Shown: positions 30,258 through 32,670 of the stretch, one piece after another
Layout: every line of letters starts with the position of its first letter
Numbering within the stretch: position 1 is the stretch's first letter
Assembly: GCA_036502625.1 (NCBI GenBank)
Contig: DASXYG010000109.1
Location: forward strand, 1 to 32,670
Reading direction: 5' to 3'
Length of the DNA stretch: 32,670 nucleotides
From: DASXYG01 sp036502625
GTDB lineage: Bacteria; Actinomycetota; Actinomycetes; Streptosporangiales; Streptosporangiaceae
The notes under the pieces: generated by a model
The model's database searches: none
The model's input: only the letters and a program-made list of their open reading frames with translations
Told to the model about the DNA's origin: nothing
Program-made: the position numbers and the translations under genes

Positions 30258-31358
30258 ATGACCAGGATTCGTCAGTGGGTGACCGGCGGATGGAACGTCG
30301 CGCTTCCGGTGCTCGCGATCATCGTGCTGGCGCTGACCTGGGGACGCACCCTTCCCGGGGTCCTGGTCGCGATCGTCGCGCTGCTGCTCGCCGGTTCGGT
30401 GCTGGCCGCGGTCCACCATGCCGAGGTCGTCGCGCACCGGGTCGGCGAGCCGTTCGGGTCGCTGGTCCTCGCGGTCGCGGTCACCGTCATCGAGGTGGCG
30501 CTGATCGTCAGCATGATGGCCTCAGGCGGGAGCAAGGCCGGCTCGCTGGCGCGCGACACGGTGTTCGCCGCCGTCATGATCACGTGTACCGGGATCGTCG
30601 GGTTGTCGCTGCTCATGGGCACGGCGCGGCACCGGATCGTGGTCTTCAACGCGGAGGGCACGGGCGGCGCGCTGGCCACCGTGGCCACGCTGTCGACGCT
30701 GAGCCTCGTGCTGCCGACGTTCACGACCAGCAGCGCGAACCTGACGTTCTCCCCCGCCCAACTGGTCTTCGCGGCCGTGGCGTCGATCGCGTTGTACCTG
30801 CTGTTCATGCTGACCCAGACCGTACGGCACCGCGACTACTTCCTGCCGGTCACCAAGGAGGGCGAGACGCTGCCGCCGGAGGAGCACGCGCAGGCGCCCA
30901 GCGGCCGGCGCACGCTCGCCAGCCTCGGTGTGCTGCTGGTCGCGCTGATCGCGGTGGTGGGGCTGGCGAAGGTGGAGTCGCCGATCATCGAGCTCGCGGT
31001 GCACACGGCCGGGCTGCCCGAGTCGCTGGTCGGCGTGATCATCGCGCTGCTCGTGCTGCTGCCCGAGACGCTGGCGGCCGGGCGCGCCGCGCGCAGGGGC
31101 CGCATGCAGACCAGCCTCAACCTGGCGCTCGGCTCGGCGATGGCGAGCATCGGCCTGACGATCCCGGCGATCGCCATCGCGTCCATCTGGATGACCGGGC
31201 CGCTGGTGCTCGGCCTCGGCCCCGTCCACATGGTGCTGCTGGCGATCACGGTCGCGGTGTCGATCCTGACGGTCGTGCCGGGCCGCGCCACGTTGTTGCA
31301 GGCCGGGGTGCACCTCGCCCTGTTCGCGGGGTTCCTTTTCCTGGCCGTCAGCCCGTAG
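30258..31358 (+). CDS. ChaA-like calcium/sodium-proton antiporter
   Basis: A 366-residue membrane protein with about eleven hydrophobic segments and the two inverted alpha-repeats of the Ca2+/cation antiporter superfamily: HRVGEPFGSLVLAVAVTVIE with VALIVSMM, and GLPESLVGVIIALLVLLPET with LAAGRAARRGRMQTSLNLAL. Each carries the key acidic residue. Repeats and length fit ChaA. It exchanges Ca2+ or Na+/K+ for protons across the membrane. The ATG at 30258 is used; a TTG two codons earlier is possible. It starts 66 bp after the Rieske gene, and its function does not clearly belong to that pathway. Confidence 0.88.
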   Translation: MTRIRQWVTGGWNVALPVLAIIVLALTWGRTLPGVLVAIVALLLAGSVLAAVHHAEVVAHRVGEPFGSLVLAVAVTVIEVALIVSMMASGGSKAGSLARDTVFAAVMITCTGIVGLSLLMGTARHRIVVFNAEGTGGALATVATLSTLSLVLPTFTTSSANLTFSPAQLVFAAVASIALYLLFMLTQTVRHRDYFLPVTKEGETLPPEEHAQAPSGRRTLASLGVLLVALIAVVGLAKVESPIIELAVHTAGLPESLVGVIIALLVLLPETLAAGRAARRGRMQTSLNLALGSAMASIGLTIPAIAIASIWMTGPLVLGLGPVHMVLLAITVAVSILTVVPGRATLLQAGVHLALFAGFLFLAVSP

Positions 31359-31374
31359 CGGCGGGCCGCGGTCG

Positions 31375-32313
31375 CTACGCCGCGCCCTCCGGCGGCTCGC
31401 CCGCGGCGACCCACTCGTAGACCTTGCGCACGCCGTCGTTCAGCGCGGTCTCCGCCTGCCAGCCGAGGGCCTTCTTCGCCGCCGTGACGTCGAGGCAGGA
31501 GCGGGCCAGCTCGCCGGCGCGCGGGTCGGCGAACTCGGTGGCGACGTCGTTGCCGGAGGCCTCGCGCACCGCGGCGATGAGGTCGAGCACGGACGTCTCC
31601 GCGCCGGTGCCGATGTTCCACACGCCGCAGTCGTCGGACTCGGCGGCGGTCAGGAACGCCCGCGCCACATCGCCGACGTAGACGAAGTCGCGGGTCTGCT
31701 TGCCGTCGCCGAACACCGTCACCGGGTCGTTCTTGTGCGCGTGGCCCGCGAAGATCGACACGACGCCGCCGTCGCCCGCGGGGTCCTGGCGCGGGCCGTA
31801 GACGTTGGCCAGGCGCAGCGCGGTGAAGCGGGTGCCGTGCAGCCGGTTGAACAGCCCGATGTACTGCTCGGCGCAGTACTTCCCGGTGCCGTACGGCGCC
31901 TCGGGCTCGGGGATGAACGACTCGGGCGTGGGGATCGGCGCCGCCTTGCCGTAGATCGCGCCGCCGGTGGAGGCCATCACGACCCGCGCGCCCGCGGCCT
32001 GCGCCGCGCTCAGCACGTTGATCGTCCCCATGACGTTGACCTGCGCGTCGTGCGCCGGGTCGGCGACCGAGTGGCGTACGTCGATCTGCGCGGCCAGGTG
32101 GTAGACGACGTCGGGCTCGATCTTGGCGACGACCTCGGCGACGCCACCGCCGTCGATGATGCTCATCGGCGTGAGGATGGAGGCGTCGGGCAGCCGCGCG
32201 AGCTTGCCCGAAGAGAGGTCGTCGACAACGGTCACCTCATCGCCGCGGGCGATGAGGGCGTCGACGACGTGCGAGCCGATGAACCCGGCCCCGCCGGTCA
32301 CGAGTACGCGCAT
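31375..32313 (-). CDS. NAD-dependent epimerase/dehydratase, UDP-glucose 4-epimerase-like
   Basis: A 312-residue extended SDR. The NAD loop is VTGGAGFIGSHVVD (residues 5-18), followed by VVDDLSSG and YHLAAQIDVRHSV. The catalytic triad is Thr 116 (MASTGGAIYG), Tyr 141 and Lys 145 (PYGTGKYCAE), with LRLANVYGPRQ and TRDFVYVGDVARAFL completing the sugar-nucleotide epimerase pattern. It probably works on UDP-glucose, UDP-galactose or a related sugar for surface polysaccharide or glycoconjugate synthesis. AAGGTGA lies about 6 bases before the ATG. It ends convergently with the ChaA-like gene (16 bp apart). Confidence 0.9.
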   Translation of the reverse strand: MRVLVTGGAGFIGSHVVDALIARGDEVTVVDDLSSGKLARLPDASILTPMSIIDGGGVAEVVAKIEPDVVYHLAAQIDVRHSVADPAHDAQVNVMGTINVLSAAQAAGARVVMASTGGAIYGKAAPIPTPESFIPEPEAPYGTGKYCAEQYIGLFNRLHGTRFTALRLANVYGPRQDPAGDGGVVSIFAGHAHKNDPVTVFGDGKQTRDFVYVGDVARAFLTAAESDDCGVWNIGTGAETSVLDLIAAVREASGNDVATEFADPRAGELARSCLDVTAAKKALGWQAETALNDGVRKVYEWVAAGEPPEGAA

Positions 32314-32441
32314 GGGGAGTCACCTTAGGTGTTTTCGTAAGTACGCGGGCCGAGTACGACCGTAACCCGGGCCGTCCCCGCGACGCGCGGATCTCCCTCG
32401 CGATCGCGGCCCACGTGTCGGGACGCGTAGAGGTATCCGCC

Positions 32442-32654
32442 TTGACTTTTCCGGCCGAGCCTAGACCCTGAGTGCCGGTCGTGGGTCCCGTTCGCGCAAC
32501 GAACGGTTACCCACCGCGAAGTACGGCATACTTCTGGCGTACGGCGCCGTCTTCGTGGGCCGCCGCGGAGACAGCAAGCAAGGGAACGACAGATCCGATC
32601 GGCGGCGACCCGGCACCCTGGGATCGCCGTCGTCGTATAGGGAGGCTGCCTTCC
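32442..32654 (+). promoter_or_regulatory. Structured intergenic leader of the gene at the right edge
   Basis: The 341 bp from 32314 to 32654 hold no gene. Three hairpins stand out. One pairs GTGGGT/ACCCAC outside and CCGTTCG/CGAACGG inside (32481-32514). One is GAAGTA-CGGCA-TACTTC (32518-32534). One pairs GCGGCGA with TCGCCGT plus CCC with GGG (32602-32630), just before the Shine-Dalgarno GGAGG (32641-32645). TTGACT at 32442 is a possible -35, but the TAGACC at 32462 is only 14 bp away, so the promoter is unsure. A riboswitch-like leader is possible; I could not match it to a known class. Confidence 0.45.
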
Positions 32655-32670
32655 GTGCAGCAGCTAAGGC
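32655..32670 (+). CDS. Start of a gene cut by the window edge
   Basis: GTG at 32655 follows GGAGG with 9 bases spacing and opens a frame reading V-Q-Q-L-R before the window ends. Only five codons are visible, so no product can be named. The strong ribosome-binding site and the long structured region before it support a true start. Confidence 0.5.

Noticed and set aside
32442..32654. Definite c-di-AMP (ydaO) riboswitch
   Set aside because: The conserved sequence blocks I remember for that class are not recognisable, so only a structured leader is claimed.
1..32670. CRISPR array, insertion sequence or prophage genes
   Set aside because: I saw no regularly spaced repeats, transposase, integrase or phage structural genes on either strand.

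Overview
The window is 32.7 kb of very GC-rich, densely packed bacterial DNA with mostly short intergenic gaps. Frequent GTG starts, mycothiol-type DinB/SCP2 proteins, a DLW-39 small protein, HxlR and DUF1707 proteins, cytochromes P450 and a luciferase-type oxidoreductase point to an actinomycete. Streptosporangiales-like genera are my guess, not something the sequence proves. I see no insertion sequence, phage gene or CRISPR array.

Layout. (1) 1-2.5 kb: the 3' end of a VWA-domain gene, an intergenic region with two perfect DnaA boxes, a shrunken P450-like protein and a methyltransferase. (2) 2.5-12.05 kb, all on the minus strand: a catabolic cluster for dihydropyrimidines, hydantoins or similar cyclic ureides. 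It holds an NCS1 permease, an IclR regulator, two nitrilase-superfamily amidohydrolases, a DUF1185 protein, a class III aminotransferase, a dihydropyrimidinase, a luciferase-like oxidoreductase and an SDR. The DUF1185, aminotransferase and dihydropyrimidinase genes are joined by two TGATG stop-start overlaps, and a similar 23-bp motif precedes both the permease and the DUF1185 gene. (3) 12.2-18.9 kb: single genes, namely a DinB protein, a small lipoprotein, a secreted Asp-box beta-propeller, an HxlR regulator, an AlkZ-like DNA glycosylase-family protein and a complete P450.

(4) 18.9-22.3 kb: a MerR-PP2C phosphatase fusion whose own promoter carries a MerR-type dyad, a PPOX-family flavoprotein, a DUF6504-like gene with a LexA-type box at its start, a 39-residue DLW-39 protein, a phosphonatase-like HAD hydrolase, and tRNA-Ala(UGC) followed by a hairpin. 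(5) 22.4-26.6 kb: a mycothiol isomerase-like protein, then a tightly coupled minus-strand operon (DUF2089 regulator, small membrane protein, SHOCT/LiaX-N-like protein, DrrA/DrrB-like ABC exporter, DUF1707 protein) that looks like an envelope-stress or export module. (6) 26.6-30.2 kb: a LysR regulator divergent from a monomeric sarcosine oxidase-like enzyme and a Rieske oxygenase with the Glu bridge typical of quaternary-amine oxygenases, together a likely N-demethylation pathway. (7) 30.2-32.7 kb: a ChaA-like antiporter, a UDP-sugar epimerase, and a 341-bp region with three hairpins in front of a gene that begins at the window edge.

The features most worth a second look are the MerR-PP2C fusion with its operator, the DUF2089-led exporter operon, the DUF1185-containing ureide cluster with its candidate IclR regulon, the DnaA boxes, and the structured leader at the right end.
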